From NCBI RefSeq assembly GCF_018388465.1, contig NZ_CP074404.1, positions 1,612,001-1,676,000 of the forward strand: 64,000 nucleotides of DNA, read 5' to 3'. Position 1 is the stretch's first letter, and every line of letters begins with the position of its first letter. A program made the translations under genes and the position numbers. The notes beneath the pieces were generated by a model. That model saw only the letters and a program-made list of their open reading frames with translations, ran no database searches and was not told where the DNA came from. This document shows, one piece after another, positions 41,680 to 49,731 of this stretch. The stretch is from Cellulomonas fengjieae. Its GTDB lineage: Bacteria; Actinomycetota; Actinomycetes; Actinomycetales; Cellulomonadaceae.

Positions 41680-42507
41680 GTGCCCGTCGCCTCCGTCCAG
41701 CCCGTCACCGACCCCGCCGACGAGCGGCTCGCCGACTACGTCTCCCTGACCGACGTCGCGCTGCGCTCGCGGCAGGAGCCCGCCAAGGGCCTGTACATCG
41801 CCGAGAGCTCGACCGTGCTCGGCCGCGCGCTGGCCGCCGGGCACCGCCCGCGCTCGGTTCTGCTCTCGCCGCGCTGGCTGCCGGACCTGGAGCGCCTGCT
41901 GGCCGGGCTGCCCGCCGACGACACGGTCGTACCCGTGTACGTCGCCGAGGAGCCCGTGCTCGAGGCCATCACCGGCTTCCACGTGCACCGCGGTGCGCTG
42001 GCGGCCATGCACCGGCCCGTCCTGGCCCCTGTGGCGTCGCTGCTCGCGGGCGCCCGACGCGTCGCCGTGCTGGAGGACATCGTCGACCACACCAACGTCG
42101 GCGCGGCCTTCCGGTCCGCCGCCGCGCTCGGCGTGGACGCCGTCCTGGTCACCCCACGGTGCGCCGACCCGCTCTACCGCCGCTCGGTCCGGGTGTCCAT
42201 GGGGACCGTGTTCCAGGTGCCGTGGACGCGCATCGACCCCTGGCCCGAGGGCATCTCGGCGCTGCGCGAGGCGGGGTTCGTGACGGCCGCGCTGGCCCTG
42301 TCCGAGGACGCGATCACGCTCGACGAGCTGGTCGCGGACCCGCCCGAGCGGCTGGCGCTCGTGCTCGGTGCCGAGGGGCACGGGCTCAAGCCGATGACGG
42401 TCGCCGAGTCCGACCTGGTGGTGCGGATCCCCATGGCGGGCGGCGTGGACTCGCTGAACGTGGCGGCTGCCGCAGCGGTCGCGTTCTGGGCGACGCGCGT
42501 CCTCTGA
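41680..42507 (+). CDS. SpoU/TrmH family RNA 2'-O-methyltransferase
   Basis: 275 residues. SPOUT motifs are present: VDHTNVGAAFRSAAALGVDAVLV (motif 1), ALVLGAEGHGLKPMTV (motif 2) and RIPMAGGVDSLNVAAAAAVAFW (motif 3, with knotted SAM-binding loop). An N-terminal L30e-like substrate-binding domain (residues ~1-110) precedes them. Substrate is probably 23S rRNA or tRNA ribose; the exact site is unknown. The GTG start at 41680 follows GGGAGG. Its stop is 4 nt from the convergent BAAT gene. Confidence 0.92.
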   Translation: MPVASVQPVTDPADERLADYVSLTDVALRSRQEPAKGLYIAESSTVLGRALAAGHRPRSVLLSPRWLPDLERLLAGLPADDTVVPVYVAEEPVLEAITGFHVHRGALAAMHRPVLAPVASLLAGARRVAVLEDIVDHTNVGAAFRSAAALGVDAVLVTPRCADPLYRRSVRVSMGTVFQVPWTRIDPWPEGISALREAGFVTAALALSEDAITLDELVADPPERLALVLGAEGHGLKPMTVAESDLVVRIPMAGGVDSLNVAAAAAVAFWATRVL

Positions 42508-42511
42508 CCTG

Positions 42512-43453
42512 TCAGGCCGGCTCGTCGCGCGGCAGGGTGTAGCGCAGGAAGCCCGTCGTCCTCGACCACGTCTCCTTGCGCGCGTACGTGGTCAGGACCG
42601 GCTCCCCGCCGTGGCGGAAGGTGACGCCCGGACCCGGTCCGAGGCTCGTGGTGAACGCGCCACCCGGTGGCCCCGCGATCATGTGGCCGACACCCGGCAG
42701 GATCACGTGCGCCCACGGGTACGGGTGCTGCGCGCGGCGCAGCCGCTCGGCGGCGACCGCGCTGTACCCGGGTGAGTCCCACATCTGGTCGTCGGCGGCC
42801 GACACGAGCAGCACACCGCCCCGGATGCGCTCGACCGGGATGCTCACGCGATCCAGCTCGGCGGGGTCGGCCGGCAGCGGCGCGAACGCGTCACGCAGCG
42901 CGACCGGCTCATGCCGCTCGATGAGGTCGACGAGCTCGGGGGAGACGGCGTACGGCAGGAACGGCACGGGCTCACCGCCGACCGTCCACGCCGGTCCCGG
43001 CGTCCGCAGGATCCGGTCCAGCCGACCCGCCCGGTAGTCGATGCCCTGTGTCACCACGCCGCTGCCGACGACGCTGACCACGGACCCCACCCGCTCGTCG
43101 CGGCTCCCGACCAGCAACGCCGCCTCGCCGCCGCGCGATCCACCGAGCAGCCCGATCGAGCCCGGCCCGAACCCCCGTGACTCGAGCAGGTCCAGTGCGC
43201 GGGTGAAGTACTCCAGGGGCACGTCGACCAGCACGGGCGGCACGTCGTGGGCGCCGAAGTACGCCAGAGCGAGGGCGGTGAAGCCCTCCTCGGCGAGCGC
43301 GACGGCGTCCCGCTCGTGCATCCCGCCCTCGGAGCCTCCCAGCACCACGACCGCCCGCTCGGAGCCGCCCCGGGGCTCGACCAGCACGCCGGTCACCCCG
43401 TGCGACCGGCACACCTGCCGGTTCCGCGTGACACCACGATTCGTTCGGCTCAT
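42512..43453 (-). CDS. BAAT-type acyl-CoA thioester hydrolase/acyltransferase C-terminal domain protein
   Basis: 313 residues, an alpha/beta hydrolase. The nucleophile elbow is LGGSRGGEAALLVG, the acid likely in VSAADDQMWDS, and the histidine in LPGVGHMIAGPPGG. The early GGSEGGMHERDAVALAEEGFTALALAYFG is typical of BAAT_C proteins, which act on acyl-CoA or peptide-like thioesters. No N-terminal Thioesterase 4 domain is present. ATG start 6 nt after TAGCGT, hence leaderless. Substrate unknown. Confidence 0.87.
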   Translation of the reverse strand: MSRTNRGVTRNRQVCRSHGVTGVLVEPRGGSERAVVVLGGSEGGMHERDAVALAEEGFTALALAYFGAHDVPPVLVDVPLEYFTRALDLLESRGFGPGSIGLLGGSRGGEAALLVGSRDERVGSVVSVVGSGVVTQGIDYRAGRLDRILRTPGPAWTVGGEPVPFLPYAVSPELVDLIERHEPVALRDAFAPLPADPAELDRVSIPVERIRGGVLLVSAADDQMWDSPGYSAVAAERLRRAQHPYPWAHVILPGVGHMIAGPPGGAFTTSLGPGPGVTFRHGGEPVLTTYARKETWSRTTGFLRYTLPRDEPA

Positions 43454-43459
43454 GGCAGC

Positions 43460-43465
43460 ACGCTA
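43460..43465 (-). promoter_or_regulatory. -10 box of the BAAT gene, leaderless
   Basis: TAGCGT on the minus strand, 6 nt before the ATG at 43453. Confidence 0.55.
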
Positions 43466-43485
43466 GTGACGGCCACCGACATGGT

Positions 43486-44793
43486 TCAGCGGTGCTGGCC
43501 GCGGTGGTCGCGGGGGAGTCGGCAGGTGCGTCCGGCGCGGGGGAGCCAGGCGCCGCACGCGGCCTCGGCCTCCGGGTCGACGGCGACGACGGGGACGTCG
43601 ACGGCCGGCTCGGGGTCGGCGCCGGCGGCCGTGCCCGGTTCCGCGACGAGGTCCAGCAGCTCCGTGGCGACGTAGACGGTCCGGGTCCGGTCCGCCTTCT
43701 TGTCCGGGCGCAGCACGCCCGCGCCGGTCAGCGACTCCAGCGCGTTGCGGGCGGCGACGGGGGTGACGTCGTACCGCGCTGCCGCCGACGCGGCGTCGAC
43801 CACGGGGTGCGCGGGCAGGTCGTCGAGCAGCCGGTACGCGACCCCGCGCCGGACGCGGCCCGTGGGCGACCGGTCGCGCAGGTAGACGTCGAGGGCGGAT
43901 CGCTGCCGGCGCTGCCAGTGGGTGACCTGGGCGGACAGTCGCAGCGCGTCGACGGCAGCGGCGCTTACGGCCTCGGCGACCACCGTGACGATGGCGACGC
44001 CCTGGTCGCCCCGGCGGAACGTGTCCAGGGCGGCGTAGTAGCGCTCGCGGTCGCGGAACAGCGCGGTGCTGACGGGCAGGGTGATCCGGGGTGCGAGGCC
44101 GTAGCGGGCCAGCACGGTCCCGATCAGCACCCGTCCCGCGCGGCCGTTGCCGTCGGCGAACGGGTGGATCGTCTCCAGCTGGGCGTGGGCCAGCGCCGCC
44201 GCGAGGACGGGCCGGTGGCGCTGCGAGGACAGGTAGGCGTCGAGGTCGTCGAGGAGCCCGGGCACCAGCTCGTGCGGTGGGGCGTTGTAGTGCGCCTCCA
44301 GCGGCGTGCGACCGCCGATCCACACCGGCTCGGTGCGGATGCCCGCGTGCCGCGGGGTGATGAGCCGCTGGAGCTCGACGACGTCGCGGACCAGGGACAC
44401 GTCCGGGTCCAGGGCGCGCTGCGCCGACCCTCGTACCGCGTGCAGGTTGCGGGCGACGGTGACGGCGGACTGCCGGCCGCGCGCCACGAAGTCGGCGACC
44501 GCGACGGCGCGCGGCGTCGGCTCGTACCCCTCGATCAGGGAGGACGCGGTCGCCTCGGATCGCACCAGCAGGTCACCGACCTGTCCGAGGTTCGGGTGGG
44601 CGGCCAGGTCGGCCGCCTCGCGGGCACGGCGCTCGGCCTCGTCCAGGAGCTCCGTGACGTGCGGGCTGGCGGGCAGGTCGTGGTCGAGCAGCGAGTCGGG
44701 GACGAACGCCCGGTAGGTGCCGGAGCGGGTGTAGCGACGGGGGACGCCGTCGGTCACGCGCGGCGTCCACTGCTGCGTGACGTAGCGGCCCAT
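43486..44793 (-). CDS. Fic domain protein (class II, wHTH) with C-terminal Cys/His motif
   Basis: 435 residues. N-terminal inhibitory helix SSLIEG (residues 84-89, the S/T-X3-E-G/N pattern), Fic motif HPFADGNGRAGR (about 210-221), then a winged helix region around VTPVAARNALESLTGAGVLR, and a C-terminal C-X10-C-X5-H-X3-H motif in the last ~23 residues. Fic proteins transfer AMP to target proteins; class II carry their own inhibitory helix. No partner antitoxin gene is adjacent, consistent with self-inhibition. A 12-nt inverted repeat flanks the -10 box in its promoter, so it may bind its own promoter. Target is unknown. Confidence 0.9.
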   Translation of the reverse strand: MGRYVTQQWTPRVTDGVPRRYTRSGTYRAFVPDSLLDHDLPASPHVTELLDEAERRAREAADLAAHPNLGQVGDLLVRSEATASSLIEGYEPTPRAVAVADFVARGRQSAVTVARNLHAVRGSAQRALDPDVSLVRDVVELQRLITPRHAGIRTEPVWIGGRTPLEAHYNAPPHELVPGLLDDLDAYLSSQRHRPVLAAALAHAQLETIHPFADGNGRAGRVLIGTVLARYGLAPRITLPVSTALFRDRERYYAALDTFRRGDQGVAIVTVVAEAVSAAAVDALRLSAQVTHWQRRQRSALDVYLRDRSPTGRVRRGVAYRLLDDLPAHPVVDAASAAARYDVTPVAARNALESLTGAGVLRPDKKADRTRTVYVATELLDLVAEPGTAAGADPEPAVDVPVVAVDPEAEAACGAWLPRAGRTCRLPRDHRGQHR

Positions 44794-44809
44794 GCCGGCC
44801 TCCCGGTCG

Positions 44810-44844
44810 TAAAGTTGCCTCCGATGCTACTCGAAGAAACTTTA
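44810..44844. promoter_or_regulatory. Inverted-repeat operator and promoter of the fic gene
   Basis: Arms 44810-44821 and 44833-44844 (TAAAGTTGCCTC and its near reverse complement, 10 of 12 matching) flank an 11-nt spacer. The spacer contains TAGCAT on the minus strand (44824-44829), a plausible -10. It overlaps the stop codon of the YbaK gene. Symmetry around a -10 implies repression. Confidence 0.65.
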
Positions 44845-45408
44845 AGCGAGGGCTAACCCGTCGACGACCTCGATCCCCGGCGCCCGCGCGAGCAGGGCGC
44901 CCGGCAGTGCGATCTTTGACCTACGCAGCCCGCTGCCGATGATCACGGCCGGACCGGCGTCGGCGTCGTCCACCGCGACGCGGGCGTCCACCAGCACGCG
45001 GTACCGGGCCGGGAGGCCGAGCGGGGTGATGCCGCCGTACTCCATGCCCGACTCCTCGACCGCGCGATCCATCGGCAGGAACGAGGCCTTGCGGACGTCG
45101 AGCAGGCGCTTGACGCATGCGTTGACGTCGGCCCGCGTCGTGGCGCGGACGACGGCTGCGGCGACGCGTTCCTCGCCCCCGCGGCGTCCGGCGACGAGCA
45201 CGCAGTTGGCGGACGCCGACGGCGGCAGCTCATAGGCCGCCGTGAGCGCGGCGGTGTCGGCGAGGTCGGGGTCGATCTCCGTCACCAGGACGGCGTCGGC
45301 CACGGCCGGGTCGACCGCCACCCACGCCTCGATCGCGGCCCGCGTCGAGGGTGCCAGCAGGTCGGGATGGTCGAGCGCGCGCACCCAGGTCAGCGTGCCG
45401 AGCGTCAC
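44842..45408 (-). CDS. YbaK/EbsC family aminoacyl-tRNA deacylase-like protein
   Basis: 188 residues. The YbaK fold shows CVLVAGRRGGEERVAAAVV, then the conserved RKASFLPMDRAVEESGMEYGGITPLGLP, which holds the lysine and the glycine-rich loop of the deacylases. Members hydrolyse mischarged Cys-tRNA or Ala-tRNA; specificity is unpredictable here. The GTG at 45408 overlaps the PEBP stop (GTGA). The stop TAA is inside the fic operator. Confidence 0.88.
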   Translation of the reverse strand: MTLGTLTWVRALDHPDLLAPSTRAAIEAWVAVDPAVADAVLVTEIDPDLADTAALTAAYELPPSASANCVLVAGRRGGEERVAAAVVRATTRADVNACVKRLLDVRKASFLPMDRAVEESGMEYGGITPLGLPARYRVLVDARVAVDDADAGPAVIIGSGLRRSKIALPGALLARAPGIEVVDGLALA

Positions 45409-45929
45409 CGCTGGTAGGTCCCGACGAGGATCGCCCGGGCGAGCGTGTGGAAGATGACGGCGGTGTTCGCGGCGCCCGGCATCATGTCCGGGCCGAAACC
45501 GAGTGTCGGGACGTCGAGCGCGTGCACGACGAAGAAGTAGCGGTGCACCTGGTCGCCGGGCGGGGGAGCGGCGCCGCGGTAGGCGGCGTCGCCGTCGTCG
45601 CCACGCAGGGCGAACGCCCCGGCGGGCAGCTCGGCGCCCGTGGCCAGCGAGGTGGTGGTCACCGGGACGTCGGCGACGGTCCAGTGCCACCAGCCGGCCG
45701 GGCCGGGGGCGTCCGGGTCGAAGCAGCTGACCAGGAACGACTGCGTGGCGTCGGGGAAGCCCTCCCACGACAGCTGCGGAGAGACGTTGCGGCCCGCGTC
45801 GGTGTTCGTGTGGACGTCGGGGATCCGCTCGCCGTGCCGGAAGTCGTCGCTGGTCAGCGTGAAGTCCGGCACCGGCGGGAGCAGCGAGTAGGGGTCGGGG
45901 GCGACGGGGCGGGTGAGGTTCACGGCCAT
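45405..45929 (-). CDS. YbhB/YbcL-type phosphatidylethanolamine-binding protein
   Basis: 174 residues. The PEBP fold is recognisable from SPQLSWEGFPDATQSFLVSCFDPDAPGPAG, WHWTVADVP and the end motif HRYFFVVHALDVPTLGF. No signal peptide, so cytoplasmic, as in E. coli YbhB. Small-ligand binding role, poorly defined in bacteria. First gene before YbaK, with a 4-nt overlap. Only a weak CATGAT lies 6 nt before the ATG. Confidence 0.92.
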   Translation of the reverse strand: MAVNLTRPVAPDPYSLLPPVPDFTLTSDDFRHGERIPDVHTNTDAGRNVSPQLSWEGFPDATQSFLVSCFDPDAPGPAGWWHWTVADVPVTTTSLATGAELPAGAFALRGDDGDAAYRGAAPPPGDQVHRYFFVVHALDVPTLGFGPDMMPGAANTAVIFHTLARAILVGTYQR

Positions 45930-45936
45930 GGCGACA

Positions 45937-46605
45937 TCATGGCGCGGGGACCAGCGACGCGCGCGGGGTCGGCTCGGGGTCGCGCCGGCCGACGAGCGCG
46001 TGTGCGGGCAGCAGCCGGTCGATGCCGACCAGCACGAGGCCGAGCACGAAGAACCCGACGCCGTAGATGAGCACGTTGAGCAGCAGGCCGCCGTAGCCGA
46101 GCTCCGCGACGTCGACGAAGCCGTACGGGTAGTCGCTGCCCGGGCTCAGCAGCCCGCGGACCGTGGTGAACGCGCAGTACGCCACGGGGTACAGCAGCCA
46201 CCAGGCGGCGTTGCGGATGCGCAGGCGGCGGTGGGGGACCATCAGCACGAAGTGCACGAACGCGGCGATGGGCGTGAGCCGGTGCACGATCTGGTCCCGG
46301 GTCAGGCCGAGCGCGACGATCTCCTCACCCGGGGGCGCCGGGTCGAGGATCAGGTAGGAGACCAGCCCGGTGATGAGGATGAAGAGCGTCACCGCGCCGA
46401 ACAGCCAGGGCGCCGGCCCCGCGCGTCGGGTGAGCACTGCGACGCCACCCCAGAGCATGACCGCCGCGAGCAGCAGGTTCGACTGGTTGGTGAAGTAGAC
46501 GTAGTCCTCGAGGTCGAACGTCAGCCCCGTGCTGGGTGCCCAGAACAGGGCAAGCAGGCCGATCCCCGCCAGCGCGAGGCGGTAGATCCCGGCGACGACT
46601 CCCAT
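45937..46605 (-). CDS. Pr6Pr family six-helix membrane protein
   Basis: 222 residues with six hydrophobic segments. LEDYVYFTNQSNLL and the FVHFVLMVPHRRLR and YPVAYCAFTTVRG segments match the Pr6Pr (six TM permease-like) family, function unknown. The ATG at 46605 has AGGAGG 7 nt upstream; the long upstream continuation of this frame antisense to imuA' is rejected. It is 7 nt before the PEBP gene, so probably co-transcribed. Confidence 0.85.
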   Translation of the reverse strand: MGVVAGIYRLALAGIGLLALFWAPSTGLTFDLEDYVYFTNQSNLLLAAVMLWGGVAVLTRRAGPAPWLFGAVTLFILITGLVSYLILDPAPPGEEIVALGLTRDQIVHRLTPIAAFVHFVLMVPHRRLRIRNAAWWLLYPVAYCAFTTVRGLLSPGSDYPYGFVDVAELGYGGLLLNVLIYGVGFFVLGLVLVGIDRLLPAHALVGRRDPEPTPRASLVPAP

Positions 46606-46717
46606 GGTGTTCCTCCTGGTCCGACCCGACGGCTCGCCGGGCGTCGAGAACCTAGCCGAGACCTGCGACGTCGCGCGTCGGCGCGCCGCAGGTGGACGCC
46701 CAGGCCGTCGCCGCGCG

Positions 46718-46825
46718 CGTGTCCGACCCAGCCGCTCCTGGTGCCCGTGGGGCTGCTGTGGCGTCTGCATCGCCCCATGCGGCCCAGGGGGAACTCCAGC
46801 ACCAGGAGCGGCTGCCTCGGACACG
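46718..46825. repeat. 27-nt inverted repeat, 54-nt loop, role unknown
   Basis: Arms 46718-46744 and 46799-46825 match at 25 of 27 positions, with the two mismatches adjacent. It lies upstream of both divergent genes, so it is not a terminator of either. A small GCAT/ATGC pair occurs within the loop. Confidence 0.85.
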
Positions 46826-46879
46826 GGAGGGGGTCGACGAGGGGCCACAGCCGGCGGAGGGCGGCCGGACGACGGCGGA

Positions 46880-46909
46880 TTGACAGCGCCGGGCGGGTCA
46901 GCGTGTACT
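46880..46909 (+). promoter_or_regulatory. Promoter of imuA'-imuB-dnaE2
   Basis: A perfect -35 TTGACA (46880-46885), an 18-nt spacer and TGTACT (46904-46909) as -10. The LexA box starts 8 nt later, over the transcription start. Confidence 0.7.
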
Positions 46910-46917
46910 GAGACTCT

Positions 46918-46933
46918 TCGAACAGATGTTCGA
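46918..46933. promoter_or_regulatory. LexA-binding SOS box
   Basis: TCGAAC-AGAT-GTTCGA is a perfect 6-bp inverted repeat that matches the actinobacterial (Cheo-type) SOS consensus. It overlaps the transcription start of imuA' and lies 48 nt before the start codon, implying DNA-damage induction. Confidence 0.93.
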
Positions 46934-46981
46934 TGAGGTCTCGAGAGCACCCTCTCATCGGCCGGTCGAGAGGAGGTCCGC

Positions 46982-47893
46982 ATGTCCGTCGGCGCCATGT
47001 CCCGGGAGGACCGGGTCGCGCTCGCCCGGGCTGCCCTCGCACGCGCCGAGCAGCGCACCGGCGCGCGCAGCGTGCTTCCGCTCGGCGGCCTCGCCGCGAC
47101 AGCTCCCCGGACCTCCGGCATCACCGCCGAACCGGTTGTGCGCGAGATGGCCGCCGCAGCCGAGCCGATCGTGCACGAGCCTGCCGCCGCCCGCCCCGGG
47201 TTGTCGTCAGCAGGGCCGGCTCCGTCGCTCGTCGCGCTGGTCCCGGACCTGCCGACCGGTCCACCGGAGCAGCCGACCGCCGGGATCATCACCACCGAGC
47301 GCCCCCCGATGGCGGTCCCGCCGCCGCTGGCCCCGATCCTGCCCGAGGGCCTGCGCCGCGGCGGGACCACGGTGGTCACCGGGTCGACGTCACTGGTCCT
47401 GGCGATGCTCGCGCACGCGTGCGCCGGCGGGGCGTGGGCGGCTGTCGTCGGTCAGCCCACCATGGGTCTGCTCGCGGCCGCCCAGGCGGGGGTGTCGCTC
47501 GAGCGGCTGGCGGTGGTGCCGCGGCCGGGCCTGGACGCACCGACCGTGGTGGCCGCGCTGCTCGACGGGGTGGACGTCGTGGTCGTCGGGCCGGTGGCCC
47601 TGACCGACGCGGACCGCAGGAAGCTGTCCGCGCGCGCCCGGGACCGGGGGTCGGTCCTGCTGTCGACCGTGGACTGGCCCGGGGCGGGTGTGGTGCTCAC
47701 GGTCGAGTCGGGCCGGTGGACCGGGGTCGACGCGGGCGAGGGGCGGCTGCGCACGCACGAGCTCCGCCTGGTCCGCACCGGCCGAGGCAGCGCCGCCGTG
47801 CCGCGCTCGCTCGACCTGACCCTGCCGCTCGGTTCCGCCGCACCGGTCCACGAGGTCGCCACCCCGGTCGCTGGACTGAGGCTCGTCGGATGA
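46982..47893 (+). CDS. imuA': ImuA' mutasome accessory protein
   Basis: 303 residues. RecA-fold-like but degenerate: VVTGSTSLVLAMLAHACAGGAWAAVVGQPTMGLLAA lies where the ATPase core would be, without an intact Walker A motif. ImuA' supports translesion synthesis by DnaE2 through ImuB (Rv3395c in mycobacteria). AGGAGG precedes the ATG; the middle ~70 residues are low complexity. A LexA box controls it. Overlaps imuB by 4 nt. Confidence 0.87.
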   Translation: MSVGAMSREDRVALARAALARAEQRTGARSVLPLGGLAATAPRTSGITAEPVVREMAAAAEPIVHEPAAARPGLSSAGPAPSLVALVPDLPTGPPEQPTAGIITTERPPMAVPPPLAPILPEGLRRGGTTVVTGSTSLVLAMLAHACAGGAWAAVVGQPTMGLLAAAQAGVSLERLAVVPRPGLDAPTVVAALLDGVDVVVVGPVALTDADRRKLSARARDRGSVLLSTVDWPGAGVVLTVESGRWTGVDAGEGRLRTHELRLVRTGRGSAAVPRSLDLTLPLGSAAPVHEVATPVAGLRLVG

Positions 47894-49731
47894 GCACCCG
47901 CACGACCGTCCTGTGGGTGCCTGACTGGCCGGTGGTCGCCGCGGCGACCGCCGAGGGGACGCCGCCGCACGTGCCCACCGCGGTGCACGACGGCCGGCAG
48001 CTCACCGCGGTGTCCGCCCTCGCGCGGGCGGAGGGGGTGCGTCGGGGGATGCGTCGTCGCCAGGCCCAGGGTGTCTGCCCCGAGCTGGTGCTGCTGCCCG
48101 CGGACGACGCCCGGGACGTCCGGCTGTTCGAGCCGGTCGCGGTCGCGGCCGAGACCGTGGTGGCGGGCATCGAGGTGGTCCGCGCGGGGCTGCTGCTGCT
48201 GCCCGCGGGCGGCGCCAGCCGGTACCACGGCTCCGAGGACGCCCTGGCGGAGAAGCTCATCGACGCGGTCGCGGCCGGCTCGGGCCACGAGTGCGCGGTC
48301 GGCACCGCCGACGGGCTGCTGGCTGCGGTGCTGGCCGCCCGGACCGGTGCGGTGGTCCCTGCGGGGACGTCGGCCGCGTACCTGGCGCCGCGCGCGATGG
48401 GTGAGCTGCTGCACGCGGCGGTCACCGACGAGGCGGCGTCCGCGGTGGCCCAGCTGGTCGAACTGCTGCACCGCCTGGGGCTGCGGCAGCTCGGCCACCT
48501 CGCCGCCCTGCCCGCCACCGACGTGCAGGCACGCTTCGGGCGCCTCGGTGCGTGGGCGCAGCTGCTCGCCCGCGGGGACGACGAGCGGCCACCGGCGCGT
48601 CGCCGACCGGAGGCGGACCTCGAGGTGGCCGCCGACCTCGACCCGCCGCTCGACCGGGTGGACACCGCGACGTTCGCCGGCCGCAGGCTGGCCGAGGAGC
48701 TGCACGCGCTGCTCGTGCAGCACGCCGTGACCTGCGGCCGGCTGCAGATCTCCGCCCGCACCGACGAGGGCACCGACCTGGTGCGGACCTGGCGCACCGA
48801 CCTCGGCGGGTGGGGTGGACTGACCCCGGCGCGGATCACCGACCGGATCCGCTGGCAGCTGGAGGGCTGGTTGGCGTCCGGCGCGGTCGAGACGGCCCGG
48901 GCACGTGCCGCCGACGACCCTGCAGCCCGGTCCCGCGCACGGTCGGCACGGCACGCCGTCGCGTCCGGGAAGGACCCGTGGGCGCACGACGACCTGCCGG
49001 TGGACCCGTGGCCTGACGAGTCCCGTGCGGTCACCCTGGTGCACCTCGCGGTCACCGCCCTCGACGTCGCCCCGGCGGGTGCCGAGCAGGGGCGGCTGTG
49101 GGGCGGGCCGTCGGGGGGCGACCTGCGCGCGCACCGGGCGCTCGACCGGGTGCAGGGGATCGTCGGCGGGTCGGGGATCCTCGTCGCCACCCTGCAGGGC
49201 GGGCGGGACGTGCGCGACCAGGTGCACCTGCAGCCGTGGGGGGAGCAGGCCGAGCCCGCCCGGCCCGTGGACCGACCGTGGCCGGGGCGGTTGCCCGACC
49301 CCGCGCCGGCGACGGTGCTGGACCCGCCCGAGCGGGTCGACGTGCGCGACGCCACGGGGGCGCCCGTGGTCCTCGACGTGCGCAGCGGGATGAGCGGGGA
49401 GCCCGCGTGGGTGCGGTGGCTGCCGCAGGCGTCCGACGAGGACCGCGCGGAGCGCGCGCACGAGCGCGGTGACGAGCGTCGCCGAGGCCAGGGCAGGCGA
49501 CGTCGCGCCGAGGCGTGGGACGTCGCCGTCGAGCGGCTGCGGACGGCGGACGACGGGCCGCGCGCCGTCGCCGGGTGGGCCGGGCCGTGGCTGCTCAGCG
49601 AGCGGTGGTGGGTGGCGGCCGCCGACCGCCCTGGACTGCGGGCGCACCTGCAGGTGACGTTCGACGACGGCCGGGCGGTGCTGCTGGCGTGCACGGCGAG
49701 CGGCTGGACCTGCGAGGCGACCTATGACTGA
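47890..49731 (+). CDS. imuB: ImuB, inactive Y-family polymerase homologue
   Basis: 613 residues. It begins VLWVPDWPVVAA, where active Y-family enzymes have the first catalytic Asp and DXD; the expected acidic triad is absent, so it is a polymerase fold used as a hub. Expected contacts are the beta clamp, ImuA' and DnaE2. Conserved blocks: LARAEGVRRGMRRRQAQGVCPEL, GVGTADGLLAAVLAA-like and LRQLGHLAALPATDVQARFG. The C-terminal ~180 residues are Arg/Pro-rich. Overlaps imuA' by 4 nt and dnaE2 by 8 nt. Confidence 0.92.
   Translation: MSTRTTVLWVPDWPVVAAATAEGTPPHVPTAVHDGRQLTAVSALARAEGVRRGMRRRQAQGVCPELVLLPADDARDVRLFEPVAVAAETVVAGIEVVRAGLLLLPAGGASRYHGSEDALAEKLIDAVAAGSGHECAVGTADGLLAAVLAARTGAVVPAGTSAAYLAPRAMGELLHAAVTDEAASAVAQLVELLHRLGLRQLGHLAALPATDVQARFGRLGAWAQLLARGDDERPPARRRPEADLEVAADLDPPLDRVDTATFAGRRLAEELHALLVQHAVTCGRLQISARTDEGTDLVRTWRTDLGGWGGLTPARITDRIRWQLEGWLASGAVETARARAADDPAARSRARSARHAVASGKDPWAHDDLPVDPWPDESRAVTLVHLAVTALDVAPAGAEQGRLWGGPSGGDLRAHRALDRVQGIVGGSGILVATLQGGRDVRDQVHLQPWGEQAEPARPVDRPWPGRLPDPAPATVLDPPERVDVRDATGAPVVLDVRSGMSGEPAWVRWLPQASDEDRAERAHERGDERRRGQGRRRRAEAWDVAVERLRTADDGPRAVAGWAGPWLLSERWWVAAADRPGLRAHLQVTFDDGRAVLLACTASGWTCEATYD

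Larger units (their letters stand above)
46606..46981. other. 376-nt non-coding divergent region (inverted repeat plus SOS promoter)
   Basis: No credible gene is present. It holds, in order, a long inverted repeat (46718-46825), a -35/-10 promoter (46880-46909), a LexA box (46918-46933) and the imuA' ribosome site. Small ORFs across it are low-complexity shadows. Confidence 0.7.

Noticed and set aside
43486..44793. Fic gene as a toxin-antitoxin pair
   Set aside because: The inhibitory helix is within the protein and no small partner gene is adjacent; the YbaK gene next to it has its own family.
46604..46936. Small ORF in the region upstream of imuA'
   Set aside because: Composition is low complexity and it overlaps the inverted repeat, promoter and LexA box.
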